Shown here piece after piece: positions 8,877 through 17,026 of a stretch of DNA of 64,000 bases. Within the stretch, counting starts at the first letter, position 1. Every line of letters begins with the position of its first letter. Source of the stretch: Singulisphaera sp. GP187. GTDB taxonomy: Bacteria > Planctomycetota > Phycisphaerae > Phycisphaerales > SM1A02. The notes beneath the pieces were generated by a model, which saw nothing but the letters and a program-made list of their open reading frames with translations, had not been told where the DNA came from and did no database searches. The DNA lies in contig CAMBWI010000002.1 in NCBI GenBank assembly GCA_945871445.1, forward strand, positions 1 through 64,000, written 5' to 3'. Made by a program: the position numbers and the translations under genes.

Positions 8877-9131
8877 ATGAAAATTGAACGCTCTAACTTT
8901 GTTGCGCTTCGTTCCAACCGCGAAAGGTTCGCAGTTGCATTTCTTGCAATTTGTATTGCGTTGCTGGCGACAGCGCCCGCACTTGCGCAAGAAGTTAGTA
9001 AAGCTCCTAGACAACCTGCTGCTACCAATTTGTCATCTGCGTGGGTGGGCTATGCAGCAATGACGCTCATCTTTGCGTTGATTCTGCTCATTAGTCTGCG
9101 TAGTTCCGCACGCGGAGAGCAAAAATCGTGA
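8877..9131 (+). CDS. Small exported single-TM protein
   Basis: 84 residues. A signal peptide with likely cleavage after ALA-Q (FAVAFLAICIALLATAPALAQ) is followed by a short polar linker and a transmembrane helix (AWVGYAAMTLIFALILLISL), ending in a basic tail. The stop overlaps the GTG start of the next gene (GTGA at 9128-9131). First gene of a probable operon leading to deoC. The one-helix layout resembles CcmD-like or subunit-type helper proteins, but no family can be claimed. Confidence 0.65.
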   Translation: MKIERSNFVALRSNRERFAVAFLAICIALLATAPALAQEVSKAPRQPAATNLSSAWVGYAAMTLIFALILLISLRSSARGEQKS

Positions 9132-9436
9132 TTCGACGACGCTCTCGGCTATTGGCTCTCACGATTCTCAACGGGGCGCTTCTTGTTGCCATCATTGCGC
9201 TCCCTTTGACTCGAACGGCTGACGGCCAAGATGGTCGCGCATCACGATCGCACGCGACCTATTCGATGGCTGGAGGAAATATTGGTGGCGCTGCAACCGG
9301 CGCGATTTACATCGTTGACGAAACCCACGATGAAATGATCAGCCTGATGTGGAACGACAAGACGAAAATTTTGACAGCAATTGGCTACCGAAATCTTGCC
9401 GCAGATGGCGGTGCATCATCGAGGCCGCAACCATGA
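9128..9436 (+). CDS. Small exported hypothetical protein
   Basis: 102 residues, GTG start overlapping the previous stop. N-terminal hydrophobic signal (LLALTILNGALLVAIIALPL), then a short domain with GAIYIVDETHDEMISLMWNDKTKILTAIGYRNL. The IYIVDETHDEMISL segment resembles VYLLDNRNEMLMIY in the next gene, so the two are probably paralogues. The stop overlaps the following ATG at 9433 (ATGA), which suggests coupled translation. Function unknown. Confidence 0.65.
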   Translation: MIRRRSRLLALTILNGALLVAIIALPLTRTADGQDGRASRSHATYSMAGGNIGGAATGAIYIVDETHDEMISLMWNDKTKILTAIGYRNLAADGGASSRPQP

Positions 9437-9759
9437 AAGCAAATCGACTTGAGTGGAGTTTGGCCACCTCTGCATGCGTTCTTGGAACCATTCTTGTGAT
9501 GCTTTGTCTATTCCAGCCGCTTGATCCCATCGCTCAAGCTGGCGAATCGGTTGGCCCGGCAGCAAACGGAATTGGAGTTATGACGCTTTCGAATGGCGAA
9601 GGTCCCGACAACCGTCCGAGCGAATGTGTTTATCTGCTGGATAATCGAAATGAAATGTTGATGATCTATTCGGTTGAAGTCGTAAGCGGAAATCGCTCCC
9701 TTGCACTGCGTACCGCAGAAAAGCTTCCCGCTCTCTTTCGCGCTGCACGGCCTCGCTGA
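9433..9759 (+). CDS. Small exported hypothetical protein, paralogue of preceding gene
   Basis: 108 residues from the ATG at 9433; an ORF start at 9349 would overlap the upstream gene by 88 bp. An N-terminal signal or anchor helix (WSLATSACVLGTILVMLCLF) is followed by a domain with VYLLDNRNEMLMIYSVEVVSGNRSLALRTAEKLPALF. It shares the bulky-hydrophobic, Asp/Glu, Met-rich strand pattern with its neighbour, as in small beta-propeller-blade-like repeats. deoC starts 4 bp after the stop. Function unknown. Confidence 0.65.
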   Translation: MKANRLEWSLATSACVLGTILVMLCLFQPLDPIAQAGESVGPAANGIGVMTLSNGEGPDNRPSECVYLLDNRNEMLMIYSVEVVSGNRSLALRTAEKLPALFRAARPR

Positions 9760-9763
9760 CGCT

Positions 9764-10738
9764 ATGCGCGCACGCCCGGTCGAGACTGTCACTGCCATCT
9801 CGCGCGCAGCGCGATTTACAAAACGATCGATCAAGGCTGGTTCGAAGCGACACGCGTTGCGTCTCACGCTTTCGATGCTCGACATGACGACACTCGAAGG
9901 AAAAGATTCCACAGAGAAGATTCGTGCCCTTTGTCAAAAGGCAATCTCTCCAAGTGATTTCCCTTTTACGCCACCACTCCCAAGCGCGGCTGCTGTCTGC
10001 GTCTATCCAGCGCTCGTGCCGATTGCGCGCGAAGCAGTTGCAGGAACAAATATGAAGGTGGCTTCTGTTGCGACAGGATTTCCAAGCGGTCAATTTCCGC
10101 TTGATGTTCGCCTTGATGATTGCCGCAATGCGGTCGAAGCTGGAGCGGACGAAATTGATATGGTCATTTCGCGCGGATTGTTTCTTGCGGGACGATATGA
10201 CGATGTGCGACGCGAGATTCGCGAAACTCGTGCAGTGTGCGCTGCGGCATCGAAATCAATCGGCCGCGAACCAGTTCATCTCAAAATCATTCTCGAAACA
10301 GGTGAACTTGGAACGCTGGATTCAATCCGATTCGCAAGCGATCTTGCGATCGAAGCGGCGACGAGTGTTTCGGGCTTGCCAGATCCAACCGACGGTGAAA
10401 TTTTTATCAAGACATCCACTGGAAAAATTCAGCCAGCTGCAACAATGCCTGTCACATTGATCATGCTTGAAGCAATTCGCGATCACTTTCTTGCAACTGG
10501 ATTGCGCATCGGAATGAAGCCGGCAGGTGGAATTCGTACTGCGAAGAGCGCCATCGCATATTTGGTGATGGTGAAGGAAACCCTCGGTGAAGAATGGTTA
10601 ACTCCATCGCTCTTTCGATTCGGTGCATCCACACTGATCAACGATGTTGTGCGTCAACTGATTCGATTGGACATGCCTCGCGCATCGCCAATCGAAGGTG
10701 CAGTTCGATATGCGGCGTCATACGATCCAACTGAATGA
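9764..10738 (+). CDS. deoC: Deoxyribose-phosphate aldolase
   Basis: 324 residues from the ATG at 9764, four bases after the preceding stop. Splits 2-deoxyribose-5-phosphate into glyceraldehyde-3-phosphate and acetaldehyde. The class I aldolase TIM barrel is clear: VASVATGFPSG, GADEIDMVIS (catalytic Asp), KIILETGEL, the Schiff-base Lys in EIFIKTSTGK, and MKPAGGIRT with the second Lys. At 324 residues it matches the longer DeoC type, with ~75 extra N-terminal residues over the E. coli form. Acetaldehyde from this reaction is a plausible substrate for the ALDH16 pair at 22.9-25.3 kb. The stop directly abuts repeat cluster A. Confidence 0.93.
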   Translation: MRARPVETVTAISRAARFTKRSIKAGSKRHALRLTLSMLDMTTLEGKDSTEKIRALCQKAISPSDFPFTPPLPSAAAVCVYPALVPIAREAVAGTNMKVASVATGFPSGQFPLDVRLDDCRNAVEAGADEIDMVISRGLFLAGRYDDVRREIRETRAVCAAASKSIGREPVHLKIILETGELGTLDSIRFASDLAIEAATSVSGLPDPTDGEIFIKTSTGKIQPAATMPVTLIMLEAIRDHFLATGLRIGMKPAGGIRTAKSAIAYLVMVKETLGEEWLTPSLFRFGASTLINDVVRQLIRLDMPRASPIEGAVRYAASYDPTE

Positions 10739-10854
10739 AATGCCTCTGCGGCTGTTTCTGCGGCTGTTTCTGCGGCTGTTTCTGCAGCTGTATCTGCAGC
10801 TGTATCTGCGGCTGTTTCGGGAGCTGTATCAATCGAACTTCCACTTGCGTTCCC

Positions 10855-10980
10855 AGCCGCTGGAAAGTTCTCTCGGGCGAGTTCCGCAGGCGGCCGACGG
10901 CACTTGCATTCGAACATCGATTGAATCGATCGTGTCGGTCGCCGAGGACTGTTTGAGCCCCGAGAGGACTTTCCACGGCT
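10855..10980. repeat. Hairpin element A1
   Basis: Left arm AGCCGCTGGAAAGTTCTCT plus CGGG (10855-10877) pairs with the right arm ending at 10980 (CCCGAGAGGACTTTCCACGG core), with one bulged C and one G.U pair. An inner stem of GGCGGCCGAC (about 10889-10898) with GTCGGTCGCC (10934-10943) contains a G.U wobble at a position that is A-U in cluster B. The terminal loop is about 30 nt. Confidence 0.85.
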
Positions 10981-11074
10981 GACTCAATTTGCTGTCCGAT
11001 TCTGCGGCTGCCCACATATGCGATTCTGTGGCTGCGTCCGCGGCTGTTTCAGTCGCTCTTCAACTTGCGTTCCC

Positions 11075-11200
11075 AGCCGCTGGAAAGTTCTCTCGGGCGA
11101 GTTCCGCAGGCGACTGACGGCACTTGCATTCGAACGTCGATTGAATGGATCGTGTCGGTCGCCGAGGACTGTCTGAGCCCCGAGAGGACTTTCCACGGCT
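11075..11200. repeat. Hairpin element A2
   Basis: Second copy in the same orientation, 220 bp from A1 and nearly identical. In its inner stem the sequence is GGCGACTGAC, where C to T changes a C-G pair to U.G and still pairs with GTCGGTCGCC. The loop is shared with A1 apart from two base changes, so A1 and A2 arose by tandem duplication. Confidence 0.85.
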
Positions 11201-11295
11201 GACTCAATTTGCTGTCCGATTCTGTGGCTGCCCACATATGCGATTCTGCGGCTGCGTCTCCGGCTGTGTCGACAGCTGTTTCAGTTGCGCTTGCG

Positions 11296-13923
11296 CTAAA
11301 GCGTTCCCCACGATGCAAGCAGTATGGCCAAATCCAATCCATCAACAACTCCATTCAAATCAACATCCGCGTTAGAACTTCCATCCCCCCATGATGCCAA
11401 AAGCACGGCAATATCAAGCCCGTCAACCATTCCATCCAAATTGATATCCCCGAGCGCGCGCTCGCATCGATCAGCCTTGCTATCCGAATCTACATCGCTC
11501 AAATGTATTTCGACTCGCGCACCACCCACAAGAATTCCAGATCGCGCTTCTCGATACGCACCAATTGCTGCGTATTCTCCACGCACGGCGACTGCAAATC
11601 CAGCTCGAATGGGACCACGACTCTCCCATCCTGATCCTGTCAACTTAAAACATTCGTGAGCTCCACTACTTTCGGGAGATCCCCACGAGCCGACGAATAA
11701 CAACTCGCCGTCAATCGCAACATGCGATCCAAATTTTCCGCCATTGACTGGTGATGCAGAATAAATTGTCTGTGTGAGTTGCCACTGCGAACCGCTGGGT
11801 TCGAATACAAAGACCGCGCTGCCGTTGAGACTGGATTGGGAGCCAGCGCCTGGAGCACCAACAATTATTCGGTTTTCATCGATAGCAACCGACGATCCAG
11901 CGCGCCCTGCATTCGCGGGGAATCCTTCCAGTCGTGATGCGCTCTGCCAGCCCGTTGAGATTCGACGCGAAACATACACAGCTCCAACTTCAAATTGCCC
12001 ATCAACTATGACATATGGAGCGCCAATCACGATGACTCCATCTGAAACAGCAACGGACAATCCAAAATTTCCTTGATTCGTTGCATCAAGCGGTTCGAGC
12101 ATCTTGACAAACTGCCAGACCGAATTGATCCGCTCGTAAACAAATACGCGCCCGCGCTGTATGGGGCCTCCAGTGACGATGGTCTCTGGAGATCCAACGA
12201 CAATCACATCGCCCTGTATTGCAATCGATGCGCCAAATCTTCCTGATACTGTCGGACTTGAAGAAACTAAAGTTGCATTCAATTGCCACGGCGCACCAGT
12301 TGATGATTTTTGAAAAACAGAAACATCGCCAGCGGCATTCAAGCCTTGTACATCGCGCATCTCGCTACCAATTGCAATGAATTGACCATCAACAGCAACA
12401 GATCTGCCGAAGACATCAAGTGCGGCTGGATTCGTGTGCCGAAGTGTTGCTACAAATTGTGTTGTGCTTCCAGAAATTGAAAAGACGCTTGCACTTCCTG
12501 TAAAGTTGCCGCCCACATCATCGCCGTATGCGCCAACAACTGCGGTTTGTCCATCCGTATCAACTGCATATCCATAAAAATTATCTGCAACGATGGCTTG
12601 TGATGGCAAGCCAGCGATCACTCCACCTTCACAGAGAAATCGAGAGGGATCAGTACAGATCGCAGTAGAGAGCAAATCACATTGATCAAGAACTCCATTG
12701 CCATCGCAATCACTCGCAGAACCATCAGCAAGTTGCAGGATGTCCACTCGACCATCTTGATCACAATCTCCAAATGATCCTGGCGGTGCGGAACAACGAA
12801 ATCCGCGAATTGCATCGTTTGTCAAGACGAGTGATCCGGCATTATCGCGTCCAGCATCTGAACCAACTGGCGCAATTCCTGTTGGTGTATTGTTAAAATT
12901 CACCAAAGGATTTGAAAAGTTGTCGATGCGCGCACCTGGCGAATATGCCATGACAGTTCGATAAACCGTTCCGTTGGATCCACTAAAGCGGTGACCAACC
13001 GATTGCGGAAAGAGTCCGCCAGATGTGCAGCCACCACCATCGTTTGGAGCATGACAACAACCCATGTTGTGTCCAAGTTCGTGAGCAAATGTCTGAGTGG
13101 CCAAACAACTCCACGAAGTCACACTAAAGCCAATTCCAGAAACAGATGGATCATTCGCGGGCATCAAATATGCGATGCCGCAATACTCACCTGTTGAACG
13201 AATCATTGCAACAAGATCCGCGCCTGCCACATCACGGAGTTGATGGATCTCGTCAAGAATTCCGTCGCCACCATTTGCGAGCGTGCTGAGATCTGAACTA
13301 AAACTTACTTCCGTATATTGAATTTCGATGTCCAACACCACTCGAATGCGTGGAGCAATTTCGCTGTTTGAATATGCGGCATTCGCACTTGTTTCCGCAA
13401 GATCGACAAGCGCTGCAAGCGGACCAACTCCACCAGCTTGTTCGCGCGCAGCTGGCGTAGTTATGACCAAGACATCGACTGTTGGAGCATCAACGCATCC
13501 TCCGGCGATTCCACCTTCGGTTTGGCCATTCATCCCAATTTGTCCAAGAAGTTCTGGAGGAGCCTCGACTGCTCCCGCGCAATCCTTCATCGCTTCAGGC
13601 GGAAGAATCTCGAATTGAAGCGGTTTCCCAACAACACCTCGCGCTCCCCATCGAATTCCAGATCCATCAACAAGAGTTGCAGCAAGAAAACCAGCGCGCT
13701 CGACGATGATCGCTTGAATTGGTCCATCAACATCATTGCCGGTCAGAACACACGATCTTCGGCCGACGGCGCGCTCGGTGACTTTCGAAGAGGTGAAATC
13801 AATTTCCAGAGGCCACTGCGCTTGAAGAGCATCCCACCCAGCAACAATCGGAGTCGCTGCGGTTTTTGTTTTCCCCGTTGCCTCCATGCTCAAAAAAAAT
13901 AGGAGCGCGAACGGAATAAACAT
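11296..13923 (-). CDS. Secreted metzincin metalloprotease with FG-GAP-like repeats and C-terminal dockerin-like EF hands
   Basis: 875 residues. An N-terminal signal (FIPFALLFFLS) leads to a propeptide-like region. The reprolysin/M12-type catalytic domain is at ~150-385, with VDVLVITTPAAREQAGG and the zinc site HELGHNMGCCHAPNDGGGC (HExxHxxGxxH). A DCDQDGRVD / DCDGNG calcium-binding stretch comes at ~400-420. Seven or so integrin-like repeats (YGDDVGG, VAVDGQFIAIGS, VAIDENRIIVGAPG) fill ~440-800, and a dockerin-like pair of EF hands ends in LLASWG. Known: such dockerins in Phycisphaerae occur without cellulosomes and probably sort or anchor secreted proteins. Its last three codons and stop lie in a flank of repeat cluster A. 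Confidence 0.88.
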   Translation of the reverse strand: MFIPFALLFFLSMEATGKTKTAATPIVAGWDALQAQWPLEIDFTSSKVTERAVGRRSCVLTGNDVDGPIQAIIVERAGFLAATLVDGSGIRWGARGVVGKPLQFEILPPEAMKDCAGAVEAPPELLGQIGMNGQTEGGIAGGCVDAPTVDVLVITTPAAREQAGGVGPLAALVDLAETSANAAYSNSEIAPRIRVVLDIEIQYTEVSFSSDLSTLANGGDGILDEIHQLRDVAGADLVAMIRSTGEYCGIAYLMPANDPSVSGIGFSVTSWSCLATQTFAHELGHNMGCCHAPNDGGGCTSGGLFPQSVGHRFSGSNGTVYRTVMAYSPGARIDNFSNPLVNFNNTPTGIAPVGSDAGRDNAGSLVLTNDAIRGFRCSAPPGSFGDCDQDGRVDILQLADGSASDCDGNGVLDQCDLLSTAICTDPSRFLCEGGVIAGLPSQAIVADNFYGYAVDTDGQTAVVGAYGDDVGGNFTGSASVFSISGSTTQFVATLRHTNPAALDVFGRSVAVDGQFIAIGSEMRDVQGLNAAGDVSVFQKSSTGAPWQLNATLVSSSPTVSGRFGASIAIQGDVIVVGSPETIVTGGPIQRGRVFVYERINSVWQFVKMLEPLDATNQGNFGLSVAVSDGVIVIGAPYVIVDGQFEVGAVYVSRRISTGWQSASRLEGFPANAGRAGSSVAIDENRIIVGAPGAGSQSSLNGSAVFVFEPSGSQWQLTQTIYSASPVNGGKFGSHVAIDGELLFVGSWGSPESSGAHECFKLTGSGWESRGPIRAGFAVAVRGEYAAIGAYREARSGILVGGARVEIHLSDVDSDSKADRCERALGDINLDGMVDGLDIAVLLASWGDGSSNADVDLNGVVDGLDLAILLASWGTL

Positions 13924-13925
13924 AA

Positions 13926-14396
13926 TTACATTCTAGGAGGGAAATCGCGAGGTGCAAAAGGTTTTGGCGGGAATTTTAATCTTTCTATAGCAACGCACGC
14001 ACGCTCAACATCTGCGAGTGCCGCGCGAACTCTCCGCCATGGCGCAAAGATTGCGTCTAGATCCAATTCTTTTGTGTGTTCAAGCACGCTTGTTGCTGGA
14101 ATTTTTACTCCAGGAGCTGATAACGCTTTTGTTGCATCTTCCAATTCGCGAATCATTCGCTCAAGATCAGCGCGAGCTGCGGCCAATCTCAAAGCAGCGG
14201 GTCTTGCGCGAGGCTCTCCATCTGTCTTCTTCCAAGAACCCATACGAGATGTATTACCTCGAGGTGCGCCACGACCACCACGTGATCCGCCAAATCCGCC
14301 ACCACGAGGACCACTACTCGAACGATCATCTCCAGGCCCCTCATTATTGTTGGGGTTTCCTTGCGGATAAAACGGACGATTTGGCGGGTGAGGCAT
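13926..14396 (-). CDS. RGG-box-containing hypothetical protein
   Basis: 156 residues from the ATG at 14396; the open frame extends to 14756, but that part lies antisense to the CDF gene. Residues ~1-55 are low complexity: Pro/Asn-rich, then GPRGGGFGGSRGGRGAPRGN, an RGG/GAR-like tract that in other proteins binds RNA. Residues ~65-150 are predicted helical (AALRLAAARADLERMIRELEDATKAL) with charged heptad-like spacing. The metalloprotease gene starts 2 bp downstream on the same strand. Function unknown; an RNA-associated role is inference from composition only. Confidence 0.6.
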   Translation of the reverse strand: MPHPPNRPFYPQGNPNNNEGPGDDRSSSGPRGGGFGGSRGGRGAPRGNTSRMGSWKKTDGEPRARPAALRLAAARADLERMIRELEDATKALSAPGVKIPATSVLEHTKELDLDAIFAPWRRVRAALADVERACVAIERLKFPPKPFAPRDFPPRM

Positions 14397-14450
14397 AAAG
14401 AGCAATCGTAGAGACTCGCACCCAACTGTGGTATGACACTTCGTGTGAGA

Positions 14451-15365
14451 ATGACACAAACAACAATTGCGAAGATTGCGGTTGTGGGTTCTTTGGTCAT
14501 TTTGGCGGTGAAACTGATGGCGTGGTGGCTCACTCGCTCCGATGCTGTTCTTTCGGATGCGCTTGAATCGATCGTCAATGTCGTTGCGAGCGTAATGACT
14601 TTGGGTGCAGTCCGGATTTCTGCGAAACCTCCAGATGCAGATCACCCATACGGACACGGGCGTGTCGAATTTGTTAGCGCCGCAGTCGAAGGTGGAATGC
14701 TGATCGCTGCTGGAGCGTTCATCATGATTCACTCGGTTGGTTCGCTGATAGACCATTCACCTCCGATTGAAAACGCACCTTTGGGAATTGCGCTTGTCGT
14801 GGTGGGCGGATTGATCAATCTGAGTCTTGCGTGGATGATGATTTCGGTTGGTCGTCGCATGAACTCCGCGGCACTGACGGCTGATGGCGTTCACATACTT
14901 TCTGATTCGCTCACGACAGCCGCAGTCATCGCCGGTCTTGTCATCATTCACTTCACGGGATTGTGGTGGGTAGATCCAGTGATCGCATTGATGCTTGGAT
15001 GTGTACTGATTTATATGGGATGGAATGTTGCAAGAGGTTCAGTCAATCGATTGATTGATCGTCAAGACGATGGCGACATCGAAAAACTTCAGACGCTCTT
15101 GAGAAGTCATCTGCAAAGCGGATCAAATTCTCCGAAAATTTGTTCGTTTCACAAAGTTCGTTGTCGTCACGATGGAAATATGCACTGGATTGATATGCAT
15201 ATTCAGTTGCCTGGAGACATGAGTGTGGCGCAGAGTCATGACATCGCAACCGTGCTAGAAAAACAGGCTGTCGCAGTACTCGGTGGAGCAGGCAATGCGA
15301 CGGCTCACTGCGAGCCGTGCAAAGATTGTTCGTGTGATCTCAAGCGATCTGCAAGCACGTCATAA
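14451..15365 (+). CDS. Cation diffusion facilitator (CDF) family metal transporter
   Basis: 304 residues from the ATG at 14451 (an ATG at 14433 adds six). Exports divalent metals such as Zn2+, Fe2+ or Co2+ in exchange for protons. Six membrane helices; the metal site in TM2 is LSDALESIVNVVAS and that in TM5 is DGVHILSDSLTTAAV (HxxxD). HPYGHGRVEF lies in the first cytoplasmic loop. A C-terminal cytoplasmic domain (MHWIDMHIQLP) ends in an unusual Cys/His tail, AHCEPCKDCSCD, which may bind metal. It diverges from the RGG protein gene. The 3' end overlaps the next convergent gene by 61 bp. Confidence 0.9.
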   Translation: MTQTTIAKIAVVGSLVILAVKLMAWWLTRSDAVLSDALESIVNVVASVMTLGAVRISAKPPDADHPYGHGRVEFVSAAVEGGMLIAAGAFIMIHSVGSLIDHSPPIENAPLGIALVVVGGLINLSLAWMMISVGRRMNSAALTADGVHILSDSLTTAAVIAGLVIIHFTGLWWVDPVIALMLGCVLIYMGWNVARGSVNRLIDRQDDGDIEKLQTLLRSHLQSGSNSPKICSFHKVRCRHDGNMHWIDMHIQLPGDMSVAQSHDIATVLEKQAVAVLGGAGNATAHCEPCKDCSCDLKRSASTS

Positions 15366-16207
15366 GAACCACAAAAAAGCGCGACAAACTCTGGAAGACC
15401 GCGAGTGAAGAAACCGATCAGGTATCCGAATATCGTTCCGCGAATCAACGCCCATATTGCATAAAGCGCAACCAGAGAAAGCGGTCCATTCTGCCGACGA
15501 GTCATTCGCCACGATTTTGCGATTGCCGGCAAAGCTCCCATACGACCCGATGCTGGATCAATAATTGCGATCCCTGCATACACAAGTCGAAATTGGAAAT
15601 AAATGCTTAGAAAAATAAACGGGATTCCGACAATCAATACCGCCAACAAAATTGTAGCGATTTGCCCTGTCGGATCGCCTTCATTCATTGCAACTACCAA
15701 ACTGACGACGAACGACACAATGCTCGCGACGATAATCCAAAGCAAGAGTGGAATAAATCCAGAAAGAATAAGCACGATCGAGAAGATCGAAAAATCCCAC
15801 AGTCGAATGTATGGCGCGAAAAGATCGGTTGATTGAGGAGCTTCGCTTCGAATTGCGCGCAATCCCAGAAGCGCTGCACCATATGAAAACGGAAGTGCGA
15901 CCAATAAAAAAACTGTAATGCTGATAAAAACATTTGAAACCGCATGACTCATCAAACTAGAGAGTTCTGCGATTGATTGCTCGCTCGATAAATCAATCCC
16001 CTTGGTTGGATCCTCGAATAGGTCAGCGAATGCAGCGTAAATTGCAATCAACAATGGACCACCAGTCATAATCGCTGTAATGATGCCAGACCAAATGAGT
16101 GGGGCGCTCGGCCGAACCAGCGATCCACGAATTCGGTCTTGAATCTCACACAGCAGCGTCGGTGGGTGGGTTGACAAATTGATTGTTGTGTTGATCTGTG
16201 AATCCAT
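15305..16207 (-). CDS. Multi-pass membrane protein (paralogue of next gene upstream)
   Basis: 300 residues with about six hydrophobic helices (for example LIWSGIITAIMTGGPLLIAIYAAF, VFISITVFLLVALPFSYGAALL, IFSIVLILSGFIPLLLWIIVASI, ILLAVLIVGIPFIFLSIYFQF). The segment LVYAGIAIIDPASGRMGALPAIAKSWRMTRRQ resembles LVALDDSIPARGPLASIEMSWKITRGR of the upstream gene, the pattern of glycerophosphodiester-phosphodiesterase-membrane or DUF975-like integral membrane proteins. The start overlaps the end of that gene by 62 bp. Function unknown. Confidence 0.7.
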   Translation of the reverse strand: MDSQINTTINLSTHPPTLLCEIQDRIRGSLVRPSAPLIWSGIITAIMTGGPLLIAIYAAFADLFEDPTKGIDLSSEQSIAELSSLMSHAVSNVFISITVFLLVALPFSYGAALLGLRAIRSEAPQSTDLFAPYIRLWDFSIFSIVLILSGFIPLLLWIIVASIVSFVVSLVVAMNEGDPTGQIATILLAVLIVGIPFIFLSIYFQFRLVYAGIAIIDPASGRMGALPAIAKSWRMTRRQNGPLSLVALYAIWALIRGTIFGYLIGFFTRGLPEFVALFCGSYDVLADRLRSHEQSLHGSQ

Positions 16208-17006
16208 CTCTATTCAGCAACATGTTGTACGCCAATCCAAACATCGTCAATGCAAGTGGATAACCCAGCACAATGGATGGCAGGCAGCAAGCAAAAATCG
16301 TCGCGACCAACAAAACCCACACGGTAATGAAAAGGCCCAAAAGAGAAAGTGCGCGTCCACGCGTTATCTTCCAAGACATTTCAATACTTGCAAGTGGTCC
16401 GCGAGCGGGGATCGAATCGTCGAGTGCCACAAGAGGAGAAAATGAAATTCTCAAGCCAATCCAATACATCACAAAAATGCAGAAGAGTGTCCATATGCCT
16501 GCGGAAACAAGAGCGGCAATTGAAAAGTTATCGAAATCGCTTTTCTGAACACCGTCTTGGAATACCTCGAAGCCAATACCAAAGTAAATGATCGCTGCAT
16601 CAACTGCAGCAGCGAGAACAATAGGAATAAGAATAAAGATGTACATCAAGATGCACGTTCCCAAGATGGTTGGAAATCGACGATAACCACGAAGTATGTC
16701 GCCGATATTTGGAATTTGCCCGCGCGCTGCACGGAGTCCCATCCACATCAAGCCCATGGATAGTGGCACGAGAACAAAAATGTTGTAGATCAACACAAAG
16801 CATCCCAATCCGCCGGTCAATGCTCCCCATATTGGTTGATCTGGATTTTTTTGCTGGCCAAACAGAAGGCCATTTTGCGCAAGATTGATCACTTGTGTTG
16901 GAATGGATGCAGCGATAACTATCGCCACTCCTGCAGTCAACATCAACCAAGACTTCTTGTACATCGCCCAGCTTTGTCCCCAGACATTTGTGAAGGAATA
17001 TTCCAT
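16146..17006 (-). CDS. Multi-pass membrane protein, DUF975/GPDPase-membrane-like
   Basis: 286 residues with six hydrophobic helices. The N-terminus FTNVWGQSWAMYKKSWLMLTAGVAIVI and the conserved MSWKITRGRALSLLGLFI near residue 215 fit families in which a regulator-like W-x-K/R motif precedes the last helices. It is paralogous to the overlapping downstream gene, so the two probably form a heteromeric membrane complex encoded by coupled genes. No partner or substrate is evident. Confidence 0.7.
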   Translation of the reverse strand: MEYSFTNVWGQSWAMYKKSWLMLTAGVAIVIAASIPTQVINLAQNGLLFGQQKNPDQPIWGALTGGLGCFVLIYNIFVLVPLSMGLMWMGLRAARGQIPNIGDILRGYRRFPTILGTCILMYIFILIPIVLAAAVDAAIIYFGIGFEVFQDGVQKSDFDNFSIAALVSAGIWTLFCIFVMYWIGLRISFSPLVALDDSIPARGPLASIEMSWKITRGRALSLLGLFITVWVLLVATIFACCLPSIVLGYPLALTMFGLAYNMLLNRDGFTDQHNNQFVNPPTDAAV

Positions 17007-17026
17007 TGTGTTTTCCTTTGTTTTTA

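Larger units (their letters stand above)
10739..11295. repeat. Composite repeat cluster A (12-bp satellite plus two hairpin elements)
   Basis: Fills the whole space between the convergent deoC and metalloprotease stops. It starts with 12-bp units of the form TCTGCGGCTGTT (10744 to about 10830), then two ~126-nt hairpins (10855-10980 and 11075-11200) at a 220-bp period. CGGCTG-rich spacers with a shared GCCCACATATGCGATTCTG block lie between and after them. A truncated third flank (TTGCGCTTGCGCTAAAGCG) runs into the stop codon of the metalloprotease. The same elements recur in cluster B. Confidence 0.9.

Noticed and set aside
10638-11375. Open frames on both strands over cluster A
   Set aside because: Repeat-derived, overlapping deoC or the metalloprotease out of frame, with low-complexity Cys-Gly or Ala-Glu-Thr-Ala content.
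14397-14756. Upstream extension of the RGG protein
   Set aside because: Antisense to CDF transmembrane helices; the sequence is not protein-like and an ATG at 14396 begins the low-complexity domain.
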